A DNA stretch of 64,000 nucleotides, taken from positions 123,225 to 187,224 of the forward strand of contig JAGMWU010000044.1 of assembly GCA_018697195.1 (NCBI GenBank), in the 5' to 3' direction. The DNA comes from Certhia americana (taxonomy: Eukaryota > Chordata > Aves > Passeriformes > Certhiidae). The notes beneath the pieces are model-generated. The model made no database searches. It saw only the letters and a list, made by a program, of their open reading frames with translations, and had not been told where the DNA came from. Both the position numbers and the translations under genes were made by a program. Shown in pieces: positions 26,107 through 39,500 of this stretch. Each line of letters starts with the position of its first letter. Position 1 is the first letter of the stretch.

Positions 26107-27919
26107 ACAATATTTTATCAATACCATCCATGTCAGGTAACCAGACCCCTCTCTCTTCCCTCAGCACACCCTCAGCTTCCCCCAGGCACCTGGGAGACGT
26201 GAGGACACCAAAATCTGTGCCCTGTCCTTCAGGGATGCAGGAGGGATCACACTTGTGGGACCTCAGGGAATCCTCCAGGCAGTGCTGAGGCAGCTAGAGC
26301 AGAACACTTCAGCCTCATTCCCCAAAAAAAGCCAGCACAGGGATATCACAGGGAGAGCAGAGCCCTTCAGCCAGACACCTTCCAAGTGAAAATAGCACCA
26401 CACAGCACAGGAAACATTATCTGCACTATTCTACTCTCTGCAGGACTGGAGGAGATAAGGAAAAAATCCATTTTAAAGCAATTTCATAGAGGATGGCCAT
26501 AACTTACTTAAATGGACAAAATACATACCTGTAGGTTGTTTGGACAAAAGGAGATGAAAATAGCAGGAGGAGCAGGTGTAGTGGCACAAAAATGACACTT
26601 AATGTGCAACTGGGGCTGTGAAAGCCCAGAAAATGCAGGTTGTGCCATTAATCCACGCTGGTTTATAATATGTGTTCTAAAGTCTTTATCATGAGACTCC
26701 GTGGCATGACACCACAAGGAAATGATGAAACCATGCTGATAGAAAGAGGATATTCCAAGCAGGTGGTGGCATTAGGCAGCAACTGTGTTTTCCATAGATT
26801 GCATGTAATTACAGTCAGCTCAGGCTGGGAAATCTTGTAAAAAAGTATGATTTGTGCTGGGGTAGTTCCCTTCTGTTCTCCAGGCTGTAAAATCTTGCTT
26901 TTTTCATTATTGTGAGCCCGAAGGCCTGGTGTTACAGAGACCCTGGGAACAGTTGGAATTTGTCAAGGAAGAAATGTAATTTTCTCAGTGAGTTTTGAAC
27001 CACAGATTGCTGGAAAACCTCTGAGTTCATTTGATTGTAATAAACACCAGGAAAGGGCTTGGGCTGAGGGCACTCAAATCCCAGGCAAAATGAGTAACAG
27101 GTTCCTATAACTCTTTTTTTGTGGATGAGTGGAAGAAAAGTTGGAGAAAAGCAGAGGGATTGATATAAATCAAAATCCACTTGTTAACACAGAGCATCTT
27201 GTGGTTGTTATTTGGGTTATGGTTTAGGGTCAATCAGTTCCTCCACTGCAGACTCAGAGACCAATAATTGTGCTGAGAAAGGAAATATCTGCTCTCTGTA
27301 AAGCATTTTGAGCACAAATTAGGGTTTATCTTCTTTTCCTACCAGTTTAAAAGTTGTACAAGTCTGTCAAGGAGGAAGAAAGGAAATTTTCTGGTGAAGA
27401 AGGTATTTTTGGTGGTAAAATTGCTGCTACCCAGAGGACACTTTTTGTTTCAAGATGCCAAGATCCTGAGATGGAGTAGACTTCAGGGCATGTGAGAGCC
27501 CTTGAATTCCCTAAATCAGCAGAAATATTTATTGCTTTGAGTCAAGTCTAACCACGTCATCACCAGGGACTTTGCATAATCACTACACTGAGATTTTACA
27601 TCCAGACCAAAAGATATCCCACCAAACTTATCTCAGATATTCTACTTATCAGGGGTTGGTGCAGGTTTTCTACTTCCTCCCCTCTGTCTCATGTTAGAAC
27701 AATGGAATGAAAGAACATGTGATTAGGAAAAAAACTGTGAGCAGTGCTTCAAGTTCTGAATCTGAATGCCCAAATTTTGCACAATGCACTTTTCTTCCAC
27801 ACTGGAATTATATTCTGAGGGGGGGAAATGATCAGATCTGAGTCTTTTGGCCTCGTTTGGCTTTGGGTTAATCCCACAGAGAGAAAGGAGGAACAAGCCC
27901 AGTGTAGGTGCCATGCTCC
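26107..27919. other. Unique intronic DNA
   Basis: No gene, repeat or RNA recognised. Confidence 0.5.
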
Positions 27920-28137
27920 AAAAAGCAGGATTAACAGGAGAGAGAGGAGATGTTGTAAAAAGCAGGATGGGCAGGAGAGAGAGGAGATGTTTCAAAAAGC
28001 AGGATGGGCAAGAGAGAGAAATGTTGTAAAAAGCAGGATGGGCAGGAGAGAGAGGAGATGTTCCAAAAAGCAGGATGGACAGGAGAGAGAGGAGATGTTC
28101 TAAAAAGCAGGGTGGGCAGGAGAGAGAGGAGGAGAGG
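27920..28137. repeat. 37-bp minisatellite, six copies
   Basis: Units start AAAAAGCAGGATGGGCAGGA and continue with GAGAGAGGAGATGTTCC. Starts lie at 27920, 27957, 27994, 28028, 28065 and 28102. The period is 37 bases except for one 34-base step caused by a three-base loss. The array is purine-rich on the plus strand. Open frames on both strands through it, with repeated peptides, are by-products of the period. Confidence 0.95.
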
Positions 28138-29090
28138 GGCTGCAGATTCAGGGGTGGAACCTGCTTCAAACAAGAATAAAACCTTTCAGCATCAACCCAA
28201 CATTGCTGCCTCTGCCCTCCAGCTGCTGCTGCACCAGAGCCTGTTGTGGGCACTGTTGTGGGCACGTGCTATCCTTGTCTGCCCAAAAATAAGGAACAGC
28301 ATCACAAAGCCTTGAGATAAAACTCAGATGGGGCCGCAGGAATGAAACAACTTCTGACAGGATCAGAAATGGATCCCTGGTGTGACACAGACACTGGTGT
28401 GGCCCAGGTGGACAGAGCAGATCCCTCCCTCCCATCTCATCCTCTACCTTGTTGTTTCCACACCTGAAAAAAAAAAAAAAAATGAGCACACAGCTCCCTC
28501 AGACCTTAGCTGCACAGCTCAGTGATAACTGAGACTCATTTTTAGGCAATTTGCATGGATGGGAACAATTACAGCCAAGGCACATCAACAGAGAATCAAG
28601 CCCTGCATCTAATGTTGGTAATGCTCTTAATAATAACAACCCCCCTTTCCTGGAAGAGAACATTAAACCTGTTCAAAATACAGTATTTTTTTCCAAATGA
28701 TAGTATTTCTCCCCTCCTACACCCCATCTACCTTAATCATCTGACTCCCACATAGCTGGCTCGACTTCAATGACAGTCTCCTCTACTTGTTTAAAAGTCA
28801 TGTTATTTCCACTGCCATCAAAAAGGCAGGATTTTCAAGTGAAGTTATTAAAGTTTCCAATACAAGGAACAGTACGTGGGTGCTGCTGAAGTCGACTCTC
28901 AGGAATGAAAAAGAGATTCCTTCACTTCTACCAGAGGATTGAACCTCCCTTCTCTCTCTGGGGCCAGGAGACACCTGAATTCATGGAGATGTTTTGTCTG
29001 TCTGCAAAGCAGCTCAAAAGTTTTGTCTGTTCCCACTGATCCAAACCTGTTCTCACTGAGCCCACTGATCCAAACCTGAATTTCCATCAG

Positions 29091-29170
29091 AAAAAACAAA
29101 AAACAAAAACAAAACAAACAAACAAACAAAAAAAAAAAAAAAAACCAACAACAACAAAACAAAAAAAAAC
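29091..29170. repeat. A-rich low-complexity block with (AAAC)n
   Basis: Eighty bases of A with periodic C (CAAA/CAAC units) and a run of 17 or so A. Confidence 0.9.
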
Positions 29171-30886
29171 TAGGGACCAGTCCTTCCTGGTGCTGGATGA
29201 ATAGAAAAATACTTGGGTATTAATGTGTTCAAAGTCTTCTAGCCAAAATACTGAAGGCAATGTATGAGCCAAACTTCCCCCTGGAGGCTCCCCAAGGCCA
29301 TCCCATCTCCTCACCTGCCATCCAGAGCCCTGATTTATTACAGCCAGGAGTAATTAGGTCTAATCCACTGCCTGATTCCCACCCAGCTGCTAAGCTCCTC
29401 ATATTGGACACAGAGGAAGGAAATTTTAATACTTTAATTGGAAAGAATCCCTTCAGTGCTGACCTACAGTTGTTCACCTCCAGCTCTGTGTCTGTGCTGA
29501 CACATCGTGGGCTTTAATCAACTTTACTGGGTTTCAACAAGTTTTTGCAGCAGCCCCCAGTGCAAGCACAGGCTTTGTCAAGGGGCAGTGGTTTATTCAT
29601 TTTGTGCCACTGATCTGAACGGAGAGATGAGGAATTAATGTCAAAGCAATTCAGTGTTTTGGGAGAGTTATAGCTCCTTTTCCACACAGCTTTCTCAGCA
29701 GCTGTCAGTTCACTGCAGGGCTTCATTTGCTGAACCCACCTCCCTGAATTTTCACCTCGTTAGCTGCTCTTTCACAAGTCCTGTTCAGTCCCTCTGAATT
29801 CAGCAGGATCAGGAGGTGGAGGGATGTTCCAGCTGCTACAGCAGGAAAGGTTTATAAAAACTGCATTATGCAGCACCTACACTTGTAATGAATTAAATCC
29901 TCCAGGTTCATTCACTCACTGTTTCAAAACCTGTCAGAGCCCCTTAATCAAATTACAGCCTTCACTCAGCTCAGGATTACACCTGATGGTGTGTCAGTCT
30001 GACATTCTGTCATCCTTTGATGAGGAAAGAGAACAGAATAGACAAAAAGGAAAAGGAAAGAAAGGGGGTTTTTATATCAGAAGTGGTCCATCCTTTCCCT
30101 TCATCAGCAGAACTGTATGCTAGTTATGATGGCAATTGGGTTTTTATTTACTTTCATCCATTATATTTTGTCTTTGTTAAAAAGACAAGGTCAAAAATAT
30201 CCAGCACTTCTGATGGCAACTACTGAGTTTTGGTTGTCATAGGAGTTTGTTCCTCAGTCTCTCCTCTGTACAAACAGAAAAGTTCTGTTTTGAGCACTTT
30301 TCCCCAAGATGGAAACAATCCACAGTTATTTGGGTCTCACAGAATGATCACCTTGAAAAAAAGCACAGGTTTTAATTCTCTCTAGAGATGAAATGGCAGG
30401 TGAAGTGTTTGGCATTCAGCATGGATTGGACCCATGGATTTATGGCCTGTGTTACCTTCCCTGGGTAGGAGATGAAGAAGGGCCCAAAGTCTGTTGATTC
30501 ACCTGAAATGAAGGGGAACCACCTTGAGACCTGCCCAAAGTCTTTAACTCTGGACTAATTCCAATGAAATTCTTCCCTCAGTAGAAAACCAGCAACAATA
30601 ACCTTAAGCTCTTGTGTGGAAAACATCCAGTGTGACTCTGGAGAGCAGATTGCCTGTCTGGAATGTGGATGGTGGCAGAACTCAGCTGCAGGAAGTTTGA
30701 CCCATTGCTGTGTGTAACAGTGCCCAACCTGATTGTCTATTCACTGCTGGTCCAGATTTAGCTGCTGTGGTCAGGTTGGTTTGTATCCTCGTGGGAAGGG
30801 TGAGCCAAAGAGAGAGCAGCATTTGGGCTCCCACAACTCCTCTTTCAGTGTCTCTTCCTGGCTTGGAATATGACTTAGAGCAGCAG

Positions 30887-30920
30887 ATTAAAATTAAAAC
30901 TAAAATTAAAATTAAAATTG
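30887..30920. repeat. (AAAATT)n hexanucleotide repeat
   Basis: Five or so units of AAAATT with one ACT variant. Confidence 0.85.
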
Positions 30921-32340
30921 CCCAGATGAAGTTGTCACAGTCAATGTGTCAGTGCCTGCTGGGTCAGCCTCCTCCCCCTCACACCCAGAGCAGCTGGTGC
31001 CCTGCCCAGCACCTACCACAGCCACATGCTGACACCAAAAAAAGAGAGGGAATTGTCTGTTTAGTCAGCACAGCTGAGGGAATTAGCAGCAAGGAATTTA
31101 TCCCTCACTGTTTTTCACGCCTCCTTCTGAGCATTCAGTCCAAAGCAGCAGGGACCTACTTTGGGTGGAGGACTGGTGGTGATGCCAAACTTGGACTCTT
31201 TCAGTTCTCTTCCAGCCCTGGGAATACTTGTTCCATCAGTAGCTTGTAAAATCATTTTTGCCCTCAGCCTACAGCCCCAAAGCAGCAGCCACTCAGAATC
31301 AGAGAAGGTGGTGACACCTCTCACCCCACTCCTTCTCCAGAAGGATTTGCTCCAAACTCTGGGCTTTTGCATGATCCCTTCTGGCTGATCCATATTTCCT
31401 GGGACAGGGGGAGAGCTCCAGGAGCAGGAACAGAATTCTTTAATGCTGCTGTGCCCCTGTGAAGCAGCACAATGCAGCATTAGCACAGGGAAGGATCTGG
31501 TCCATTAACTTTGGAAATGAGCTTATCAAGGGAGATGGCAGTGCTGGTGGGAAAACAAGACATTCAAAGCTCCTTGCAAATCCAAACTCTCCTCCTCTAA
31601 AGCATCACACCTCATCAGCTGTGCTTGTAGCTCTCTCTCCTACAGATGACAGGGTAAAAAAAGGCTGCAAAGTGGATTTTCTCCTGCGGTTGTCATCTTA
31701 ATCTCCATCTTTCTCCTGTTAGCAACAAGCTCCAGCATTATCCCAGAGTTTTGCAGTGTCAGGGCTCAGTGACTGTGCTCCCTCTTTGGAGAGAATTGTT
31801 CACAGCAATTTAGTTCAAGGTACCACACAACAGCAGCAGGGCAGGCTGGTTGGGCTTGAACATGCACAGCATATAGTGGAAAGTTGTGGGATCACCACAT
31901 TACTCATGAGGTGAATTAAACCTTCTAGAGGTGAATAACACCAGCCATGGCATCCTCATCTCGGGGTTATTCCCTTTGAAAGGTTCTTTTTGTTGTCACT
32001 TTGAAACATTTGCATTCAGAAACATCCATGTGATTAAACAGCCACACGAAAAACTGGAGAAATTCCCCAAAGATCCCAAATGGGATCCTGAAGAGTGATT
32101 CCATTCCTGTAGAGAGCTTTCCTACCTGCTCTCATCCAGAGTTAACCCACTCCCTTCTGAAAGCCAAGTAGTGCTGCAAGAAGATATTTCGGGCTTTTGT
32201 GAAGCTTGGCTTGGGTTGGTAACTTTGGACCCTTGGGCTGGACGATGGAATCACTGGGAGGCCCAAAAAAGGAGAGACCACGAGCAGCCTGCTCCCAAGG
32301 GAATCCCAGTTCAGAGTGTAGGGGAACATAGCTCCGAGCC

Positions 32341-32785
32341 CAAGGATGGGTTGGGTTGGAAAAGGCCTCAAAGCCCATCCAGTGCCACCCTTTCCATGGA
32401 CAGGGACCCCTCCCACTGTCCCCAGCTGCTCCAGCCCCAATGTCCAACCTGGCCTGGGACACTGCCAGGGATCCAGGGGCAGCCACAGCTGCTCTGGGCA
32501 CCCTGTGCCAGGGCCTGACCACCCTCCCAGGGAACAATTCCTGCCCAAAATCCCACCCAGCCCTGCTCTCTGGCACTGGGAAGCCATTCCCTGTGTCCTG
32601 TCACTCCATCCCTTGGGAATTGTCTCTCTCCAGCTTTCCTGGGGCTCCTTCAGGCCCTGCAAGGCCACCCTGAGCTCAGCCCAAAGCTTCTCCTGTGCAG
32701 CTGAACAATGCCAGCTGTGCCAGCCTTTCCTGCCAGCAGAGCTGCTCCATCCTCTGCTCATCCTGCTGCCTCCTCTGGGCTGGCT
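32341..32785 (-). mobile_element. CR1 LINE 3' fragment (about 445 bp)
   Basis: The plus strand is the complement of a CR1 3' region: GGGTTGGGTTGGAAAAGGCC, CATCCAGTGCCACCC, CAATGTCCAACCTGGCCTGG, CAGCCACAGCTGCTCTGGG, then the more 5' part including GGAATTGTCTCTCTCCAGC and TGCCAGCCTTTCCTGCCAGC. It is nearly identical over its length to the element at 40033. Several frames over 100 codons cross it on both strands; none is a reverse transcriptase. Confidence 0.93.
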
Positions 32786-33540
32786 CAAACAATTTCTCAT
32801 TATCAGTCAGGATAGTGAACTGTGCATTAATCACCTCCTCTTTCAGTGACTGACACAAACACAAACACCCCTATGGACACACAAACAACCTGTCCACATT
32901 CCCAAGAGAATTTATTAAGTGAAAGCCTTCAAACCTGACTGAATTTTGAGGAATGCTCCCTGAAATGCTGGCCTTGAATTCTGTGTCCATTCTTGGGAGC
33001 AGCACCTGATTAGCTGGGCTTTTATCCCTGTGCTGCCATCTGAGAGAATCACAGGGGTTATATTAACATTCTTGGAGAGACCAGAGCAAACCCTTTGCTC
33101 TGTGATTAATAATGTGTTAAACCACAGTTCCAAATTATTTCAGCTTTTCAATGGTTATGGGAACATTCACAAGACTGATGACTGGGCCTTACACTGCCAA
33201 GAGGCTGAAAGAGCTGTCATTTATTACAGGGATTTCTTGTAGCCAAATTGTGTAACACTGCCCTGCTAAACTGCAGAAAAAAGAATTATGAGCTTTGCCA
33301 CAGCATCTTCCCAAATTAGAAATCGAGTGAAGCTTTCAGCACTACAAATGTTTTTGTGAGTGGGGAGAGGGAGGAAGTGAGGAAATGCCATTAGACTTCA
33401 CCAAAAATACAAAACCCCAAACATTTCTGCACTGTGGTGGTACAACAGAGATTCACCCACTGGGTTGGCTGGTTTAATCCTGTCACACCACACTATTTTG
33501 TGGTGATTTTTTGTTCAGTTTCACCATGTGCTTATAATTG
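32786..33540. other. Unique intronic DNA
   Basis: Nothing recognised between two CR1 fragments. Confidence 0.5.
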
Positions 33541-33690
33541 TGGAATCCCAGAATGGTTTAGCTTGGAAGGGACAGTAAAAATCATTTTGTTCCATGAGCA
33601 GGGACACCTTCCACTGTCCCAGGTTGTTCAGAGCTCCATCCAACCTGGCCTTGGACACTCCCAGATGGGATGGGGCATCCACAGAACCCA
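33541..33690 (-). mobile_element. CR1 LINE 3' fragment (diverged)
   Basis: The plus strand shows GGAATCCCAGAATGGTTTAG, then a GACACCTTCCACTGTCCCAG segment and CCAACCTGGCCTTGGACACT, which is the CR1 3' UTR complement. It is more diverged than its neighbours at 32341 and 35528. Confidence 0.85.
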
Positions 33691-35527
33691 ACCTATTCAT
33701 GATTTCCCAATTATTTTATTGTAACAACTTCTTAACCCTCCTGGTGCCTCTCTGAAGTCTGTTCATCATTTTCTTCCTGCTGCCAGTTAAATTGTCTTCT
33801 CCTCCCTTCTTATGAGACAAGAAATTTTCCTTTGATGATAATCAACAGATCTCATTAAGCATTTGAAGGGACTGAGGATTTCCAAGGCTCCCACATCAAG
33901 TATTTGCTAATTTTGGGCAGGGGGGAAGCACGGAGTGGCTGCCCTCGGTGTCCCCGTGTGCGTGCACATGCCACAACCTCGTGTCACCCCAGCTCCCCCA
34001 GGCAAAGGCCACATTATTTTGGGAACAGGAAATTTTCAATCAGGATTAAAAGAAGGAGAGAGCTCCACTGCACAGAGAACAGGAAAAGGCTGAGGAAGCA
34101 CAATTGATGCTCCAGGAGAACACTTTGGTATTCCGAGACTGTTTCATCTCATCCTCCTTCTGTTCCCCAAACAACCCATCCACTTCTGCCACCCATACCC
34201 TGCTCTGCTTAAAGCAGAGGAGAGAAAAGGTCTTGGGAAAGATGCTGAACCCAGTACTGAGCCAAAACTTGTGCTGAAATCGCAGGACCTGAAAAAAAAA
34301 AAATGTTCTTCCAAAACTTTAGTTCTCCATGAAGTCCAAATCAGTGCTCCAGGCCAGAAAATCCTCCTGGTTCCACCAAAGGCCAACAAAAATCCAGCAG
34401 GCCCCACCTGGCCATCAGGAGATTCAAATCCTCACCACAGCCTTTCTTTGCTGCACACTTTCCATGAGGCATCAGGGCAAGTTCTCTTCCTCAACTTCCC
34501 CACTGGGAAAGAAAAATAATAATAAATCCCTGCCTCAGAGGCCTCCAGATGAAAGGTCATGGGAAATAAAAGCCAAATATTGATGATCCTGTTCTTTCTG
34601 AGCTTCAATAACTCATTCCCTGCTGGGCTGTTGGATCCTCATACAGACTTACAGGCAAAATACTTTTGTGCTTGTATTGTTGTATTTCCATTGACCTACA
34701 CTTTCAGCAGAATTGGAATAAAATGTAATTGGAAAATGGATAGGAAACACAAGAAGCAAATGATCTGGGTTGTACTGAGTTGCAGTTAATGCTCTGTGGA
34801 AGGAGGGCCCAACAATCTGCCAGCTCTGCCTTTGCTTCCTAAAGCCATGTGGAATGTCAGGATTTAGGTTGGGATGAGGTTGTTATATTTCCAATTAATT
34901 TCCAGTACTCCCATTCCTACTGGGAGTAAGCAATTGCTGGTTTGTCTCCCTTTTCCCTTTAGAAACATGTGATTAAGGTGGAAAATCATCCTTTCATCCT
35001 TTGAGACACCTCTGAGAAGCTGATCTCAGCTCAGCCAGGCAGGAGTTCAGCCTCGGTGGGTGATTGATCACTTCCTCACCTCAGGGCTCAGATGTTCAGC
35101 TGTGCTTTGAGGAGAAGCCAAGGTGGCCCTATGGATCTGTCACCTGTCCCAGCAGCACCTCCCAATTCTTGTTAAAGGGCCTTGTGTACAATATTTGCAT
35201 ATTTAGTCTCTGTGGTTAAAATAAACCCCTCTTCTTGGAGGATAAAGTGAAGGTAGTGCCTGGGTGTTTGATTTGGCAGCCAGGGAAAAATTTATTGTGG
35301 TGGGAGGAGAGAAGGGCTCAGAGTTGGATGGATTCAGCATTATCCAGGTATCTTCTTGGCCATCTCTCAGTCTCACATCCCTTTTAGCAGCCTGCCTTGT
35401 GTCCCACCTGTCTCATGAGCCCTCCCAGGTGTTGTGATTGAAACTGCAAGAAGTACCAGAGGGAACAAACCCATCCCTGAGCTCCCCCAGGACCCAAACC
35501 TGATCCACTGTAAGCATGAAGGGGAAA
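33691..35527. other. Unique intronic DNA
   Basis: No gene or known repeat recognised. A small GC-richer patch with several CpG lies at 33930-33990, too small to be a CpG island. Confidence 0.5.
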
Positions 35528-35830
35528 ATCATGGAATCCCAGAATGGTTTGGGTTGGAGGAACCTTAAAACTCATCCAGTGCCACCCCTGCCATGGCAGG
35601 GACACCTCCCACTGTCCCAGGCTGCTCCAGCCCCAATGTCCAACCTGGCCTGGGACACTGCCAGGGATCCAGGGACACCCACAGCTGCTCTGGGCACCCT
35701 GTGCCAGCCCCTGACCACCCTCACAGGGAAGGATTTTTCCCTGATATCCCATCTAACCCTACTTTCTGTCAGTTTGAAGCCATTCCCCTCATCCTGTCTA
35801 AGGACTTGGGAAGTTTTCAGAGAGACCAGG
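35528..35830 (-). mobile_element. CR1 LINE 3' fragment
   Basis: The plus strand reads TCATGGAATCCCAGAATGG, GGACACCTCCCACTGTCCC, CAACCTGGCCTGGGACACTG and CTCTGGGCACCCTGTGCCAG, the complement of a CR1 3' UTR. The copy ends where an LTR-like block begins at 35831. Confidence 0.92.
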
Positions 35831-36596
35831 TGTCGTGGTTTGAACACCAGGTGTGTGCTGAGGAAGGCAGGAGCCTCCCTTGGAATGGAGAATGCAAACC
35901 CCCTCCCTAACAATTATTATAATTTTGAAATTCAGGGGCTCTCAGGCAAAGCTATGGGGATAGGAATAACAGCTCTTTAGTAGGGGAACTAAAATAAAAA
36001 TGCAGTGATACAAAAACCCATCCCAGTGTCAGAGTCAGGCTGCCAGCTGTCCCCTGTGGGTCAGGGGTTGGTGGCAGTGCCATGCCATGGTGGCTGCAGC
36101 CCTCCTGCAGTGGCAGATGTGGCTCTGGTGGAGCAGGGATCCTGGAGAAAGGGGCAGTTTCCCTGGGAAGGTGCAGTGGGCAGAGCTGGGCCTGCTGTTC
36201 CTCTGGGAATGCAGTGCAAAGGCTGCTTGGTGTGCCAAAGCTGGGATTGGATCCAGGCAGGAATGCTTGGCTCCTGCCCTGGCTGCAGCATTTCCCACTG
36301 GGCTGATGGAATTCTCTCAGGGACACTCAGTGGCCCCTGAGCAGAAGATCTGTGCCTGCAGGGAGGCTGGGTTGTGAGGAGATCAGAAAACTGCCCCAGC
36401 TGCTTTGTGACACTTGGCCATGGACAGAAGATTCCCCCAGCCCCAGCCCAGTTTCAGCAGCTGGGACAGAATCCCCAGGTTTGGTGACATTTTGCATTGA
36501 TACCCATGACAAATTTTATTTCTCTTTCCCACCCTGGAGGTTAAACACTCCTTAGGAACCCAGCAGGAGCCAGGGAATGCTGCCCCATGAGCTGAC
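35831..36596 (-). mobile_element. Endogenous retrovirus LTR, family C (probable solo LTR)
   Basis: The block starts TGTCGTGGTTTGAACACC on the plus strand and ends GCTGACA at 36596, so read on the minus strand it runs TGTCAGC...CCACGACA with TG/CA ends. From memory of songbird genomes, the phrases GGAATAACAGCTCTTTAG, ACTAAAATAAAAATGCAGTG and CAGGGGTTGGTGGCAGTGCC belong to a common passerine ERV LTR. The minus orientation is inferred from those copies. No target-site duplication is seen, so the ends are tentative, and part of the right half could be unrelated. Confidence 0.55.
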
Positions 36597-39500
36597 ATCT
36601 CTTAGGTTTCTTGGGTCTTAGTAAGGATCCCATGGAGATGTAAAACTGTGGAGATCTGAGTCAGGAGCAGTGAAATCCCCCTGGAAGATGCTGCTGGTTT
36701 GAGCTGCTGCTGACTGGGGCTAGAATCAGGAAATTAAAAAATTTCTCATTAAATACTACATGAAACATTAGAGACAGATGGTTTTAGCCAGAAATGACCA
36801 GGTTTTATTTTCTTTTGCTGTTTACCTCTGAGCTGGGAGCTTTGATTTTGGTGAGGCAGGACAGCTGGGAGTGAGGGATGTCCAGTTTTTAGTCAAATGT
36901 TCCTTGTACAATGTCTGGACCAAGGAAGGGTTCCAAACCAGCAGTGCAATTAAAGCTGCAGGAGAGAGGCTGTGCCATTGCGTTTGTCATGCAGGAGAAT
37001 ATGGGCTGCAGCTGCTGTCATCACTGCCTCAAATCCATGTGGGAATCAGAAGGAAATCAGGGACAGCCCCACCCTGTAGCTCAGAGAGAGTTCAGCAAGG
37101 TACACCCTTCAGATAATCCCCTCCTGCCACACGACATCTGCTGAGCCCTCACAGACATTCCAAAAGCAACTTCTGCAATTATCCCTCGACAATATTTTCC
37201 AGGCATTGCTGCCTTTTTTTTTTTTTTTTTGGTTTGGTTGGTTTGTTTTTTTTTTTTCCCTCAGACACGCTCTCACTTCCAAGGCATCTCTGCTGGGAGA
37301 AGAGTGCCACCTCATGACTGATGCTGAGGATGGAGCCAGCCCCAGCAGGGAAGCTGGAATTGTGCAGCACAGGGACAGCTCCTGCCCTGGGCTCCCAGCA
37401 GGTTTTCCCCTGAGACCGCCACCCTCCCTCCAAAACTCGAGTCTGTGTGCTTTGCTGAACACAAAACCCAGGGCTGAACACGAATTAATTCATTACTCAG
37501 GAGAGCTGACATTATGGAGGCTTTTATACAAAGTTTTTCCTGCTTTGAAAGCCCCCTCATTTAATTCCAGACTCTTTCCCATCATCTTAAGCACCTCTCC
37601 TCTGGGAATTCTGCAATTTGGATGTAGCACCCTCACTTTGCTGCCCTTTCCCCACACACTCTTCTCAAGTTCTTTATTTTTTTCCTTACTAAAACCAACA
37701 ATTTTTTCCTCCAATTTTTCATCTGAGATAATTATTGTTAAACTAAGGAGAACTAAAACGTCTTAGTGACTCTTTGTTGCTTCCACAAGTGAGGTGCAGG
37801 TGTCAAAAATCTTAGAACTTCTCTGCTCCATCACCAGTTTGGACTGTTTGAGGAAAATCTGACACTTTTTATCATGGATTGATTTGTCTGTGCTCCACCA
37901 GAAACAATTAGTTTAAATATTATTAGTTTAAATATGGAGAAATAGAAAAAAATAGCTTTTTGCTGTTTTTTGGTCCCCTCTCCCCCTATTTTAAATGAAT
38001 TCAGGCATTGAGGAAAGTGCCAGACTGTAAAGCCCAGAGCTTGGAGTGTGTTGTTCCTATTTTTTCCAAGAATAGAAATATCAGGAGAGTAGAACTGAAG
38101 CTTTCCTAAAATCTCAACCCTGTTCCTGTTCTTCTTCTTTACTGGACCCATTGCTAAATGTGGGCAGTAATTAAAGATCCCAATCAGCTTCTTCCACACC
38201 ACCTCCAATAAAACCAAAGTCGACTCAAACCAAGTGAATATTAATTTTTCCAAAATGGCCATTGATCTACCAGCAGGTGTATTAATAGCTCCTACTATTA
38301 GACAGGATGCCAAGCAGATAAATATAGATACAAAATTTGACATAACTCAAGTATTAAATAGCGTTTCAGAATAGAAAGATTTTGCATCTCATTCCCCCAG
38401 GCAGCCACTTTCTGCTCCCTCCTGCATCTCAAAAATATGCTGCTCAAGTTGTCAGATAGCCAAATATTATTAACCTGAAAGCATCAACTTAATAAGTCTC
38501 ATCCCATGAACAGAAAAAAAAAAAAAACAACTCAGAATAAAAATCAAAACCCACTTGCTGCTCAGTGGGAGGATTTTACAGCGCAGATGATTTTCTGTGC
38601 AGAACTGCAAGAAGGCCTGCAAAAGTTCATCAAAAATCAGAGCTGCAGGGAGCCTGGCATTGGCTGAGTCTTTTGTTATGATCAAGATATCAATAAACCC
38701 TCGTTTAAATTTTAATTAAAGACCTTCGTTGTGTCAGATGAACTTGGAGCTTTACGTGTTTAACGGTTTCCCTTAAAGAGATTTTTTTATAGAGGGCTTG
38801 ATCAATCACATTAAATAATGACATGAACAAATGTTTGGTTGCTTAAATCCTCTCCCACTAAGAAAATTAAGGGGGATAAGATCTCTACTACCCAAACCCA
38901 TCACTTAAAATAGTAACAAAACCAGCCCAGATATTCCTCCTCCCCCTCCCAGAGCTTGGGATTTAGAGCTTTCCTCTGCAAACCATGGAGCTCCTCTCCC
39001 CCAGTCCTCTTGCTACTCTTTCAGGTGAAACAGAAGTCAAAAATACCATCTCTGAACACGGGATATCTTTAGAAAAGCTGATTTCTTCAAGTTTTCTCCT
39101 CTAAAATCAAGCACCACCCACCCACGTGTGGCTTGTCCCAGCCCACCTGAAAGGAAGCAGCGTTACGAAACCACCCGTGTGACCCCACTGAACTGGGCTG
39201 GTTCTTCCCAAAAATTCCAGTGATTTTGGAACTTTTGCTTCTGCTGCATTTCCAAACATCACTTCTCACCAGCATCTGCCTGGCAGGAACAAGTGCTTTA
39301 CCCTGAGCTCTCCTTCATCTCCCCCTCTGCTCTCACAGCCACCAGGCTTCAGCCACAAACCTCAAAACAACCCCCAGAATATTTGGTGGGTGATTCACAG
39401 ATTTTGCTGTCAAAAAGCTCCTGATCTTGCCTTATTTCCTGGGTTTTGCAGCATGCCAAGCTGCGTGTTCACACTGTTTTGTCTTTAATCTTGGCGTCGC

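Larger units (their letters stand above)
28138..32340. other. Unique intronic DNA with A-rich simple repeats
   Basis: An A15 run lies near 28467-28481, an (AAAC)n-like A-rich block at 29091-29170 and a six-base AAAATT repeat at 30887-30920. The 179-codon plus-strand frame at 30710-31249 has no recognisable domain. Nothing else is supported. Confidence 0.5.

Noticed and set aside
27828..28265. Repeat-peptide frames on both strands
   Set aside because: By-products of the 37-bp minisatellite.
32132..32800. Frames of 105-222 codons on both strands
   Set aside because: They coincide with a CR1 3' UTR fragment, and similar frames recur at 40033, 43715 and 61690 because the repeat recurs.
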